DNA from: Arsenophonus melophagi
Lineage (GTDB): Bacteria > Pseudomonadota > Gammaproteobacteria > Enterobacterales > Enterobacteriaceae
Direction of reading: 5' to 3'
Assembly: GCA_032378655.1 (NCBI GenBank)
Contig: JAVYJS010000019.1
Span: 1 to 15,313, forward strand
DNA length: 15,313 nt
Part shown: piece by piece, positions 6,929-13,566 of the stretch
How the letters are laid out: each line of letters begins with the position of its first letter
How positions within the stretch are numbered: position 1 is the first letter of the stretch
Program-made: the position numbers and the translations under genes
The notes under the pieces: model-generated
The model's input: only the letters and a program-made list of their open reading frames with translations
Databases searched by the model: none
Told to the model about the DNA's origin: nothing

Positions 6929-7879
6929 CTACATTTGCTTGATCTCAAGATGTAATTCTTTTGGCACGTTAAAAAAAATATTTTCTTTATGTCCGACAAG
7001 TTCAACTATTTCACTTTCCTCTAGCCTTTTTATATGCTCTATAACCTGATGAATAAGAATATCGGGTGCAGAGGCACCAGCAGTAAGGCCAATAATCTTT
7101 TTATTGTGCAGCCAATGTTCTTGAATATCATCCACAGAGTCGATCAGGTAACTAGGGTTACCTGATCGACTTGCCAATTCATAAAGACGATTAGAATTAG
7201 AAGAATTTTTAGAACCGATAACCAATATAATATCAGCCTTATAAGCTAACTCTCGTACTGCTTTTTGACGATTAGTGGTGGCATAACAGATATCATTTTT
7301 ACGTGGCCCAACAATATTTTTAAAACGCGTATGTAGTGCATGTATAATATGAGCTGTGTCATCTACAGATAAAGTAGTTTGCGTCATAAAGCAAAGATTA
7401 TTTTCATTTTTTACTTTTAATTTCCAAACGTCTTCTGGAAATTCAACAAGATATATACCACCATCTGGGTTATTATATTGTCCTATTGTACCTTCTACTT
7501 CAGGATGACCAGAATGACCGATTAAAATAGCTTCCTTACCTTTACGACTAGCTCTTATGACTTCCATATGTACTTTTGTTACTAAGGGACAGGTTGCATC
7601 AAATAACATTGTTAAATGGCGTTGTTTAGCTTCTTGCTGAATGGCCTTAGAAACACCATGAGCAGAAAAGATCAAAATACCTCCATCTGGTACTTCAGAA
7701 ATTCGTTCAATAAAAGTTGCACCGAGTTGACGTAAATTATCAACTACATAACTGTTATGAACGAGTTCATGACGAACATAAATTGGAGCACCATAAATAC
7801 GTAATGCGCGATCCACAATACTAATTGCTCGATCAACACCAGCACAAAAACCTCTAGGGTTAGCTAGCAATATTTGCAT
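6929..7879 (-). CDS. ispH: 4-hydroxy-3-methylbut-2-enyl diphosphate reductase
   Basis: IspH is the last enzyme of the MEP pathway, an iron-sulfur protein producing IPP and DMAPP. From the ATG at 7879 the product is 316 aa, the same as E. coli, starting MQILLANPRGFCAGVDRA. Cluster ligands are visible as Cys12, Cys97 (DATCPLVTK) and Cys198 (NDICYATTNRQ). Substrate-binding His41, His74 (FSAHGVS) and His125/Glu127 (GHSGHPEVEG) and the SKNSSNSNRL phosphate loop are present. An AGGA sequence 8 bases upstream supports this start. The frame remains open for 82 codons upstream to the lspA stop, but that part does not belong to IspH by homology (see the fkpB entry). A 14-bp-arm palindrome lies inside the gene at 7139-7170 without adding or removing residues. 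The gene is last in the ribF-ileS-lspA-ispH unit. Confidence 0.96.
   Translation of the reverse strand: MQILLANPRGFCAGVDRAISIVDRALRIYGAPIYVRHELVHNSYVVDNLRQLGATFIERISEVPDGGILIFSAHGVSKAIQQEAKQRHLTMLFDATCPLVTKVHMEVIRASRKGKEAILIGHSGHPEVEGTIGQYNNPDGGIYLVEFPEDVWKLKVKNENNLCFMTQTTLSVDDTAHIIHALHTRFKNIVGPRKNDICYATTNRQKAVRELAYKADIILVIGSKNSSNSNRLYELASRSGNPSYLIDSVDDIQEHWLHNKKIIGLTAGASAPDILIHQVIEHIKRLEESEIVELVGHKENIFFNVPKELHLEIKQM
7139..7170. repeat. Intragenic palindrome in ispH, 14-bp arms, 4-nt loop
   Basis: GTCGATCAGGTAAC (7139-7152) is the exact reverse complement of 7157-7170, with loop TAGG. On the coding strand it encodes SRSGNPSYLIDS, a region that in E. coli IspH reads QRMGKRAFLIDD. Conserved Gly and LID remain, the variable positions differ, and length is unchanged, so the dyad arose by substitution within coding DNA. 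Confidence 0.8.
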
Positions 7880-8125
7880 TTGATCTATCCTGTTATTATA
7901 TCGATTTATAATAACTACAATGTAGAAATAATGTTCTGAGTTACTGTTATGTAACAGAGTAAATAACTTGATACTATCAAGTTTAAGTATAAATGGGTAT
8001 AAATATTTTGAAGTAAAACATGAGATACTATCGTTGTTAATTTTACTAAACAATATTTTTCCTGGATTTACTATAAATGTTTCTTTGCTTATAGGACGAA
8101 CAATACAGGCAGTAAAAATGATACA
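7880..8125 (-). pseudogene. fkpB: Possible in-frame remnant of fkpB between lspA and ispH
   Basis: In E. coli fkpB (SlyD-like FKBP-type prolyl isomerase, about 149 aa) lies between lspA and ispH; here only 246 bases remain. In the ispH frame, all 82 codons from the lspA stop to the ispH ATG are open. Part of the translation resembles the FkpB C-terminal half: SKETFIVNPGKILF (from about 8089) against SRREFM...GAIMLF, then SKINNDSIS against REINGDSIT, then an F...D.I.LF tail to about 7961. A deletion of about a dozen residues between ILF and INNDSI would be required, and about 20 unrelated codons precede ispH. No start codon with a ribosome-binding site is evident. It also contains a 9+1+9 palindrome at 7965-7983. 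Identity is judged from memory of FkpB and could be chance; the open frame itself is certain. Confidence 0.4.
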
Positions 8126-8626
8126 CTAAGTCATACTCGTTTTCTTTTCTGTATTGATAAAGCTATGAAGAGTAATGCATGTAGCACCAATGAAAATTGC
8201 CATATCAGCAATGTTAAAAGTTAACCAATGCCACTGACCAATATAAAAATCAATAAAATCTACTACTAAACCATGGACTAAACGATCATATAAATTACCT
8301 AGTGCTCCGCCCATAATCATTGCATAAGCAATATTACTCAACTTGTTTTTAACGCTTTGACGATACATAATCACAACAAGTACTATACAAATAACAATTG
8401 CTACACATGCAAAAAACCAACGTGGCCAGCCTTTTTTATCAGCTAAAAAACTAAATGCTGCTCCATAGTTTTGAACATAAGCTAAATTCAAATAAGGCAT
8501 TAACGGTAATGATTCATTTACTTGAAAAGTATTCAAAATGAGTTGTTTACTGACAAGATCAATAATAAATATTAATAACGTTAACCATAGCCAGCGTAAG
8601 CCAGTAGAGAAAATAGGATTTTTCAT
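8126..8626 (-). CDS. lspA: Lipoprotein signal peptidase (signal peptidase II)
   Basis: LspA is an inner-membrane aspartic protease that removes signal peptides from diacylglyceryl-modified prolipoproteins. The product from the ATG at 8626 is 166 aa (164 in E. coli), starting MKNPIFSTGLRWLW. Four hydrophobic segments are visible (about residues 11-29, 68-87, 97-113 and 138-155). Family boxes are intact: DLVSK, NYGAAFSFLA, GGALGNLYDR, and the catalytic aspartates Asp123 in VVDFIDFY and Asp141 in FNIADMAI. An upstream TTG frame extension overlaps ileS and is not supported by homology; AAGG precedes the ATG by about 9 bases. The gap to ileS is 19 bases, so the genes are co-transcribed as in E. 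coli. Its retention implies that at least some lipoproteins are still made. Confidence 0.96.
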   Translation of the reverse strand: MKNPIFSTGLRWLWLTLLIFIIDLVSKQLILNTFQVNESLPLMPYLNLAYVQNYGAAFSFLADKKGWPRWFFACVAIVICIVLVVIMYRQSVKNKLSNIAYAMIMGGALGNLYDRLVHGLVVDFIDFYIGQWHWLTFNIADMAIFIGATCITLHSFINTEKKTSMT

Positions 8627-8645
8627 TAGAAAAACCTTAAGTATA

Positions 8646-11462
8646 TTAGGAAATCTTACGCATCTCACCATTCCCGACTACATTTGTTACACAACGACCA
8701 CATAACTCTGCATACTGTTCCTCCAAACCAATATCTGTTGCATAATTCCAACAACGAGGACATTTTTCGCCCTTAGCCTTCCGAAAAACAATTTTTAATC
8801 CACTCGTGCTACTATTTAATGCTTTAACTGGAGCTTTTGTAATATCTGCTACAGTAGCTTGTGAAGTTAATAATATAAAACGTAACTCATCACCTAAATA
8901 ATTTAAAATTTTACCCCATACTTTATCTGCATATAAAGTTACGGAAGCTTCCAACGAACTGCGAATATGCTTATATGCACGCGCTTGCTCAAGTATTTGA
9001 TTCACCTCTCTGCGAATAATTAAGAGTTTATCCCAGAATTCATTATTCAGTGTTTCATTATCATCTAATCCAAACAAGCCATTATAATACTCTTCAGTAA
9101 AAACATATTGGCAATGTTTACCTGGTAAACATTGCCAAATTTCATCAGCAGTGAACGAAAGGATTGGAGCAATCCAACGTACTAGTGCCTCTATGATATG
9201 AAATAATGCTGTTTGGCAACTACGCCGCGCCAAACTATTATTTTTTGATGTATATAGACGATCTTTTATGATATCTAAATAAAAGGAACCCATTTCAACT
9301 GAACAAAACTTCATTAACCGTTGAATAACTGCATGAAAATCATAATTAGCATAATGCATTATGATTTCACTTTGAGCAGCTTGAGCAATCCCAACGGCCC
9401 AACGATCTAATACTACCATGTTTTCCGGTTTCACTTGATGCAAGTCCGGATTAAAATCATTCACATTAGCTAATAAAAAGCGTGCGGTATTACGAATACG
9501 CCGATAACTATCTGTAGAACGTTTCAAAATTTCATTTGAAACAGCCATTTCACTAGTGTAATTAGTTGAAGCAACCCATAGCCGTAGAATATCAGCCCCT
9601 AAATCATTCATTACATCTTGTGGACTAATAGTATTTCCCAAAGATTTTGACATTTTACGGCCTTTTCCATCCACAGTAAAACCATGTGTTAATACTTCTC
9701 TATATGGCGCTTGACCTTTTATCGCTGTTGATAGCATGAGAGACGACATAAACCAACCCCGATACTGATCGGGACCTTCTAAATATAGATCTGCAGCATA
9801 GCCTTTAAATTCAGGACGAACATCAACAACAGAATAATGAGTTGAACCAGAATCAAACCAAACATCAAGCGTATCGAGAACTTTAATATAATCTTTTGCA
9901 TCTCTACCTAAGATAATACTTGGATCGAGATCCCACCACTTCTGAATACCTGATTTTTCAACAAGTTTAGCAATTTCTTCAATTAGCTCTAATGTGCGTG
10001 GATGTAATTTTTTTGTCTGCTTATGTACAAATAATGCCATTGGTATACCCCAAGTACGCTGACGAGAAATACACCAATCTGGACGATTTTTTACCATAGA
10101 TTCAATGCTGTTCTTACCCCAATCAGGAATCCATTTAACACCTTGAATCTCGTTGAGTGATTGCTTACGTAAATTATTTTTTTCCATACTCACAAACCAT
10201 TGAGGAGTTGCACGAAAAATAACTGGAGTCTTATGTCGCCAACAGCAAGGATAACTATGCTGTAATATCTCTTGATGCAATAAAGCACTTTTAGTTTCTA
10301 AAAGTTCAATAATTAACTTATTTGCTTTAAACACAAAAACGCCATCTAAACCAGAATAAGTATTAGGCATATAACAACCGTTTTCGCCAACAGGGTTGGC
10401 TATTTCAAGTTTGTATTTTTGTCCAACAAGATAATCTTCAGGACCATGGCCTGGTGCAATATGTACCAATCCGCTACCTACATCTAAAGTAATGTGCTCA
10501 CCTAGAATAATAGGAACATCAAAATGCATAAAAGGGTGATGAAAGCGCAGTAATTCCAATGTAGCACCGTTACATTCTGCTATCACTTGCCACTCTGTTA
10601 TTGCAAGACGCTGTATTACTGTTTTAACGAGTGATTTTGCTAAAATTAAACATTCATCATTATTAATTTTAACTAGTTGATATGGTAACTTACCATTGAC
10701 AGCAATGGCACGATTAGCAGGCAATGTCCAAGGTGTTGTCGTCCAAATGACTGCTGAAATAGGTAAACTGGATGGCCTTACAGAAAACGCACTATAAACT
10801 GCTTTTACATCTACAGCGTAAAATCGTACTTCAATGGCAGGTGAAGATGTATTATAATATTCAACTTCTGCTTCTGCTAAAGCAGAAGCACAAGAAGTAC
10901 ACCAATGCACTGGTTTATCGCCTTTTATTAAATGACCATTTTCAATTATTTTACCTAAAGCGCGAATAATATTAGCTTCAGTGTTAAAATTCATGGTTAA
11001 ATAAGATTGGTTCCAATCACCAAATACACCCATTCTCATAAAATCAATTTTTTGATCTTCAATTTGTTCTTTGGCATATTTACGGCATTTTTCACGAAAT
11101 GCAGCAGCAGATACTGAATTACTAGGTTTTCCAATAATTTGTTCAACCTTATGTTCAATTGGCAACCCATGACAATCCCACCCAGGTATATAGGGTGCAT
11201 CAAACCCAGCTAATCCTTTAGATTTAATGATAATATCTTTAAGAATTTTATTAACTGCGTGGCCAATGTGCAAACTGCCATTAGCATAAGGAGGACCATC
11301 ATGCAATATAAATATCTTTTTATCTATTTTAGCTTGACGAATAGCTTTATATACACCGTTTTTATACCAACGATCTAAAATTTTTGGTTCTCGTTTAGCA
11401 AGATCACCACGCATTGGGAACTCTGTTTTCGGTAAATTCAGAGTGTTTTTATAGTCTTTCAT
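8646..11462 (-). CDS. ileS: Isoleucyl-tRNA synthetase
   Basis: IleS charges tRNA-Ile and edits mischarged valine. The 938-residue product equals the E. coli length. In order: class I catalytic domain with the HIGH motif at residues 65-68 (NGSLHIGHAVN); CP1 editing domain with TTTPWTLPANRAI and HIAPGHGPEDY; CISRQRTWGIP; DVWFDSGSTHYSV; then the KMSKS loop in GRKMSKSLGN near 600. The anticodon-binding helical domain follows, and then the C-terminal zinc-binding knuckle CPRCW...CGRC with Cys901, 904, 921 and 924. All key residues seen are present. The ATG at 11462 begins MKDYKNTLNLPKTEFPMRGD, matching E. coli. It lies 29 bases after the ribF stop in the conserved ribF-ileS-lspA order. Two inverted repeats lie inside the gene (9108-9138 and 9337-9367); around the first, the local sequence differs from E. 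coli. Confidence 0.97.
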   Translation of the reverse strand: MKDYKNTLNLPKTEFPMRGDLAKREPKILDRWYKNGVYKAIRQAKIDKKIFILHDGPPYANGSLHIGHAVNKILKDIIIKSKGLAGFDAPYIPGWDCHGLPIEHKVEQIIGKPSNSVSAAAFREKCRKYAKEQIEDQKIDFMRMGVFGDWNQSYLTMNFNTEANIIRALGKIIENGHLIKGDKPVHWCTSCASALAEAEVEYYNTSSPAIEVRFYAVDVKAVYSAFSVRPSSLPISAVIWTTTPWTLPANRAIAVNGKLPYQLVKINNDECLILAKSLVKTVIQRLAITEWQVIAECNGATLELLRFHHPFMHFDVPIILGEHITLDVGSGLVHIAPGHGPEDYLVGQKYKLEIANPVGENGCYMPNTYSGLDGVFVFKANKLIIELLETKSALLHQEILQHSYPCCWRHKTPVIFRATPQWFVSMEKNNLRKQSLNEIQGVKWIPDWGKNSIESMVKNRPDWCISRQRTWGIPMALFVHKQTKKLHPRTLELIEEIAKLVEKSGIQKWWDLDPSIILGRDAKDYIKVLDTLDVWFDSGSTHYSVVDVRPEFKGYAADLYLEGPDQYRGWFMSSLMLSTAIKGQAPYREVLTHGFTVDGKGRKMSKSLGNTISPQDVMNDLGADILRLWVASTNYTSEMAVSNEILKRSTDSYRRIRNTARFLLANVNDFNPDLHQVKPENMVVLDRWAVGIAQAAQSEIIMHYANYDFHAVIQRLMKFCSVEMGSFYLDIIKDRLYTSKNNSLARRSCQTALFHIIEALVRWIAPILSFTADEIWQCLPGKHCQYVFTEEYYNGLFGLDDNETLNNEFWDKLLIIRREVNQILEQARAYKHIRSSLEASVTLYADKVWGKILNYLGDELRFILLTSQATVADITKAPVKALNSSTSGLKIVFRKAKGEKCPRCWNYATDIGLEEQYAELCGRCVTNVVGNGEMRKIS
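9108..9138. repeat. Intragenic palindrome in ileS, 15-bp arms, 1-nt centre
   Basis: TTGGCAATGTTTACC (9108-9122) and 9124-9138 are perfect reverse complements around a single T. It encodes WQCLPGKHCQ on the coding strand; the E. coli protein has WGYLPGEREK at this place. The central LPG is conserved while the flanking residues have changed in a way that makes the two arms complementary. Confidence 0.85.
9337..9367. repeat. Quasi-palindrome in ileS
   Basis: AAATCATAAT (9337-9346) pairs exactly with 9358-9367; an inner GCAT/ATGC pair around a central A continues the stem, interrupted by a 2-base bulge at 9347-9348. The encoded stretch is EIIMHYANYDFHA. It looks like a palindrome one step short of perfection. 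Confidence 0.55.
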
Positions 11463-11491
11463 GAAGATTCTCAGTGACAGATTTCTAGTAA

Positions 11492-12430
11492 TTATCTTAA
11501 TAATGGCAACTGAAAGAATTGTTTTGCAGCCATTATATCCTTATCGATTTGCTTTCTCAATTCCTCAGTAGAAGCAAAGCGTCGCTCATTACGCAATTTT
11601 TTACATAAAACAACATCAATATGATGTCCATATATATTTATATTCACATCCATTAAATGGACTTCTATTTTTTTTTCTACTCCATTTACTGTTGGACGGT
11701 GGCCAATATTTACTACTGCCTTTAATGGATAATCACCCAAACCATATACCTTCGCCACATAAACACCCTTTACAGGCATCACTAAGCATTTAAATTGTAT
11801 ATTGGCTGTTGGAACACCTATCTTACTGCCAAGCTGACTACCATGAATTACTCTACCACTTAAGCGGTAATGGTGCCCTAAAAGACTTTCAGCAAGGGTA
11901 ATATTATCGCTTAATAGCGCCTGCCTGACAGCTGTACTGCTAATTCGCTTTCCAGAATCACAAAAACTATCAGTATTAGCTACTTGAAAGTCATATTTTT
12001 CTCCAGCCGTACAGAGATATTGAAAATGGCCACGTCGATTTTTACCAAAACGGAAATCATCACCAATTGCTAAAAATTTGACTCCTAATTTTTTCACAAG
12101 TAGTTGTGAAACAAAAGTGTGTGGTGACAATAAAGAAAATGCAGCATTAAATTTAATGCACAGTAAATAATCAACACCATATTCAGTAAAATATCTTACC
12201 TTATCACGTAAGCATGTTAAACGTGCTGGTGCATGTCTACCTAAAAAAAATTCTAATGGTTGCGGTTCAAAAATCATAACCATCGTTGGTAAGTATAGAC
12301 GCTGACCTTGTCGTTTTAAATATTGTAATAATGCCTGATGTCCTCGATGAACAGCATCAAAATTACCAATAGTTAATACACATCCATGATGCCATTCGCG
12401 AATATTATGTATTCCACGCACTAACTTCAT
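11492..12430 (-). CDS. ribF: Bifunctional riboflavin kinase / FAD synthetase
   Basis: RibF phosphorylates riboflavin to FMN and adenylylates FMN to FAD. The product from the ATG at 12430 is 312 aa (313 in E. coli), starting MKLVRGIHNIREWHHGCVLT. The N-terminal nucleotidyltransferase domain carries GNFDAVHRGH with His28 and His31, GDDFRFG and RISSTAVRQAL. The C-terminal kinase domain from about residue 185 has SGRVIHGSQLG, the PTAN motif and NIGHRPTV. One normally conserved Gly in GNFDGVHRGH is Ala here, and the residue before PTAN is Val instead of the usual Phe; neither looks disabling. An upstream TTG would add seven residues, MYCIELI, but homology and a TGAG sequence favour the ATG. It starts the ribF-ileS-lspA-ispH unit and is transcribed divergently from rpsT. 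Confidence 0.96.
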   Translation of the reverse strand: MKLVRGIHNIREWHHGCVLTIGNFDAVHRGHQALLQYLKRQGQRLYLPTMVMIFEPQPLEFFLGRHAPARLTCLRDKVRYFTEYGVDYLLCIKFNAAFSLLSPHTFVSQLLVKKLGVKFLAIGDDFRFGKNRRGHFQYLCTAGEKYDFQVANTDSFCDSGKRISSTAVRQALLSDNITLAESLLGHHYRLSGRVIHGSQLGSKIGVPTANIQFKCLVMPVKGVYVAKVYGLGDYPLKAVVNIGHRPTVNGVEKKIEVHLMDVNINIYGHHIDVVLCKKLRNERRFASTEELRKQIDKDIMAAKQFFQLPLLR

Positions 12431-12705
12431 AATCAACTCAATACAATACAATTTTTGGTTATATCGCTTATTAAGCGTCTATTTATTATTGCTTTAAACT
12501 TTAAGGTAGTATTTAATTAGTTTTTTATATTTAAGGTAAAAATTTGTTGTTTATCAGAAACAAGGTAAAAAAAACAGATTAATGATTTTATGTCACTTCA
12601 TTAAGTATTCACATATAAAACTATATTTTATGCCTTAATCTGATCAAGCTATAAGCTATAATAAAAATTATATTATAGTACACGATATTGATTTATACAA
12701 ATTCA

Positions 12706-12734
12706 TTGACAAATACATGCTAAAGGCACATATT
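12706..12734 (+). promoter_or_regulatory. Putative rpsT promoter
   Basis: A perfect -35 hexamer TTGACA (12706-12711) is followed after 17 bases by CATATT (12729-12734), a 4-of-6 match to the -10 consensus; an alternative TATTAT at 12731 has 19-base spacing. Transcription would begin near 12741, giving a leader of about 45 bases. The E. coli rpsT promoter region has, as I recall it, a similar arrangement. Confidence 0.55.
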
Positions 12735-12746
12735 ATTTGTGCCTTT
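12722..12746 (+). repeat. Inverted repeat across the rpsT -10 region
   Basis: AAAGGCACA (12722-12730) pairs with TGTGCCTTT (12738-12746) across a 7-base loop, followed by GAGATATTTTT. It spans the -10 hexamer and the expected start site. The dyad is therefore more likely a DNA-level element, or the remains of an attenuator for upstream transcripts, than part of the normal leader. Confidence 0.4.
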
Positions 12747-12774
12747 GAGATATTTTTGATACAAATCAATATTT

Positions 12775-12789
12775 GGGAGTTTAGCCTTG
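12775..12789 (+). promoter_or_regulatory. rpsT ribosome binding site and UUG start
   Basis: GGGAG (12775-12779) precedes TTG at 12787 by seven bases. No ATG is available: the next codons GCT AAT ATC AAA encode the conserved S20 N-terminus. E. coli rpsT also starts at UUG, and in E. coli the weak start is tied to autogenous control by S20. Confidence 0.85.
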
Positions 12790-13047
12790 GCTAATATCAA
12801 ATCAGCTAAGAAACGTGCCATACAATCAGAAAAACGTCGTCAGCAGAATTCTAGCCGACGTTCTATGGTACGTACTTTTATCAAAAAAGTTCATGCTGCC
12901 ATCGCTTCTGGCGATAAGGGAAGAGCACAGAAAGCATTCAATGATATGCAACCTATAGTTGATCGTTATGCTAGTAAAGGCTTAATCCACAAAAACAAAG
13001 CTGCACGTCATAAAGCACGCACAGCAGCAAAGGTAAAATCAATGTAA
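12787..13047 (+). CDS. rpsT: 30S ribosomal protein S20
   Basis: S20 is a primary 16S rRNA-binding protein of the small subunit. The 86-residue product (87 in E. coli) is strongly basic and follows the family throughout: ANIKSAKKRAIQSEKRRQQN, RRSMVRTFIKKVHAAI, AFNDMQPIVDRYASKGLIHK, NKAARHKARTAAKV. All of it is expected to be alpha-helical. Translation starts at a UUG with a good GGGAG upstream. It is the only plus-strand gene in the window, divergent from ribF and convergent with nhaA, as in E. coli. UUG initiation and the preserved leader suggest that the E. coli-type feedback on its own translation may persist; that is inference. Confidence 0.97.
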   Translation: MANIKSAKKRAIQSEKRRQQNSSRRSMVRTFIKKVHAAIASGDKGRAQKAFNDMQPIVDRYASKGLIHKNKAARHKARTAAKVKSM

Positions 13048-13095
13048 CGTTCTAAATAATTGTTAGAAATACTAGATATAGCTGAACTTTTTGCT

Positions 13096-13132
13096 CTTCG
13101 CAATCCTGTTATAGTTTATAAGGATTGCGAAG
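13096..13132 (+). terminator. Hairpin after rpsT, likely terminator or mRNA-stabilising stem
   Basis: CTTCGCAATCCT (13096-13107) pairs perfectly with AGGATTGCGAAG (13121-13132), and four further pairs are possible in the loop. It begins 48 bases after the rpsT stop and has the highest G+C of the local stems. No clear U-run follows (ATAATTAAC), so termination may be inefficient or Rho-dependent; 3'-end protection is an alternative. Confidence 0.5.
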
Positions 13133-13147
13133 ATAATTAACAAAAAC

Positions 13148-13209
13148 TTCGTAATGCATGATCATAAAATCCTGTTTATAAACAGGATTTTATGATCATG
13201 CATTACGAA
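13148..13209. repeat. 62-bp perfect loopless palindrome
   Basis: Bases 13148-13178 are the exact reverse complement of 13179-13209: 31 pairs with no mismatch and no spacer. The outer part reads TTCGTAATGCATGATCATAA inward from the left; the centre is GTTTATAAAC. Two Dam sites (GATC) lie symmetrically. It is in the gene-free zone between convergent rpsT and nhaA. Its sequence partly echoes the rpsT hairpin 15 bases upstream (CTTCG-AAT and ATCCTGTT-ATA segments). Confidence 0.9.
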
Positions 13210-13566
13210 TAAGAATGGGATCCTGCACTGTTATGTCATCCTTAGATTTACTAAGGAAATCAAGTCTATCATGGTAGTGCAACAAATTTTATTGCTATGA
13301 AACATAGCAACTGTCCTATTAGTACAGTATCATCAATTTTATCGCATTTAGCTACTTAATAATTATTATTTTAATTTCATAAACAGAAGACGACATAAAA
13401 TAGAATATCGACACATATAAAAATCATTGACATATCAAAACCATGATATTAACACGCTCAAAAGTAAGATAATTATCTTATATTAAGAAGATCTACTATA
13501 TACCGTATAGTATTTGTTATTTTTGTATTAACAAAAAATATTTTTTATATTCCTTTAACTTAAACT

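Larger units (their letters stand above)
12431..12786. other. ribF-rpsT divergent intergenic region
   Basis: This 356-base stretch must contain the promoters of ribF (leftward) and rpsT (rightward). The rpsT promoter is readable; I found no confident ribF promoter. AAGGTA occurs three times in the same orientation (12503, 12533, 12562) at 30- and 29-base spacing. Small dyads lie at 12465-12477 and 12547-12562. No ORF or RNA gene is visible. Confidence 0.6.
13048..13566. other. rpsT-nhaA convergent region, nhaR absent
   Basis: This 519-base stretch between two convergent genes has no ORF of note; nhaR, which follows nhaA in E. coli, has gone without a recognisable remnant. It is instead crowded with inverted repeats: 13096-13132, 13148-13209 (62 bp, perfect), TCCTTAG/CTAAGGA at 13239-13257, TTGCTATG/CATAGCAA at 13292-13310, and a 14-bp A/T palindrome at 13533-13546 next to the nhaA 3' end. 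Confidence 0.65.

Noticed and set aside
7880..8053. Longer IspH starting at TTG 8053
   Set aside because: Homology begins exactly at ATG 7879, which has an AGGA upstream; the extra 58 residues match no part of IspH.
8627..8671. Longer LspA starting at TTG 8671
   Set aside because: The extra residues overlap the end of ileS and are absent from the family; ATG 8626 matches the E. coli start.
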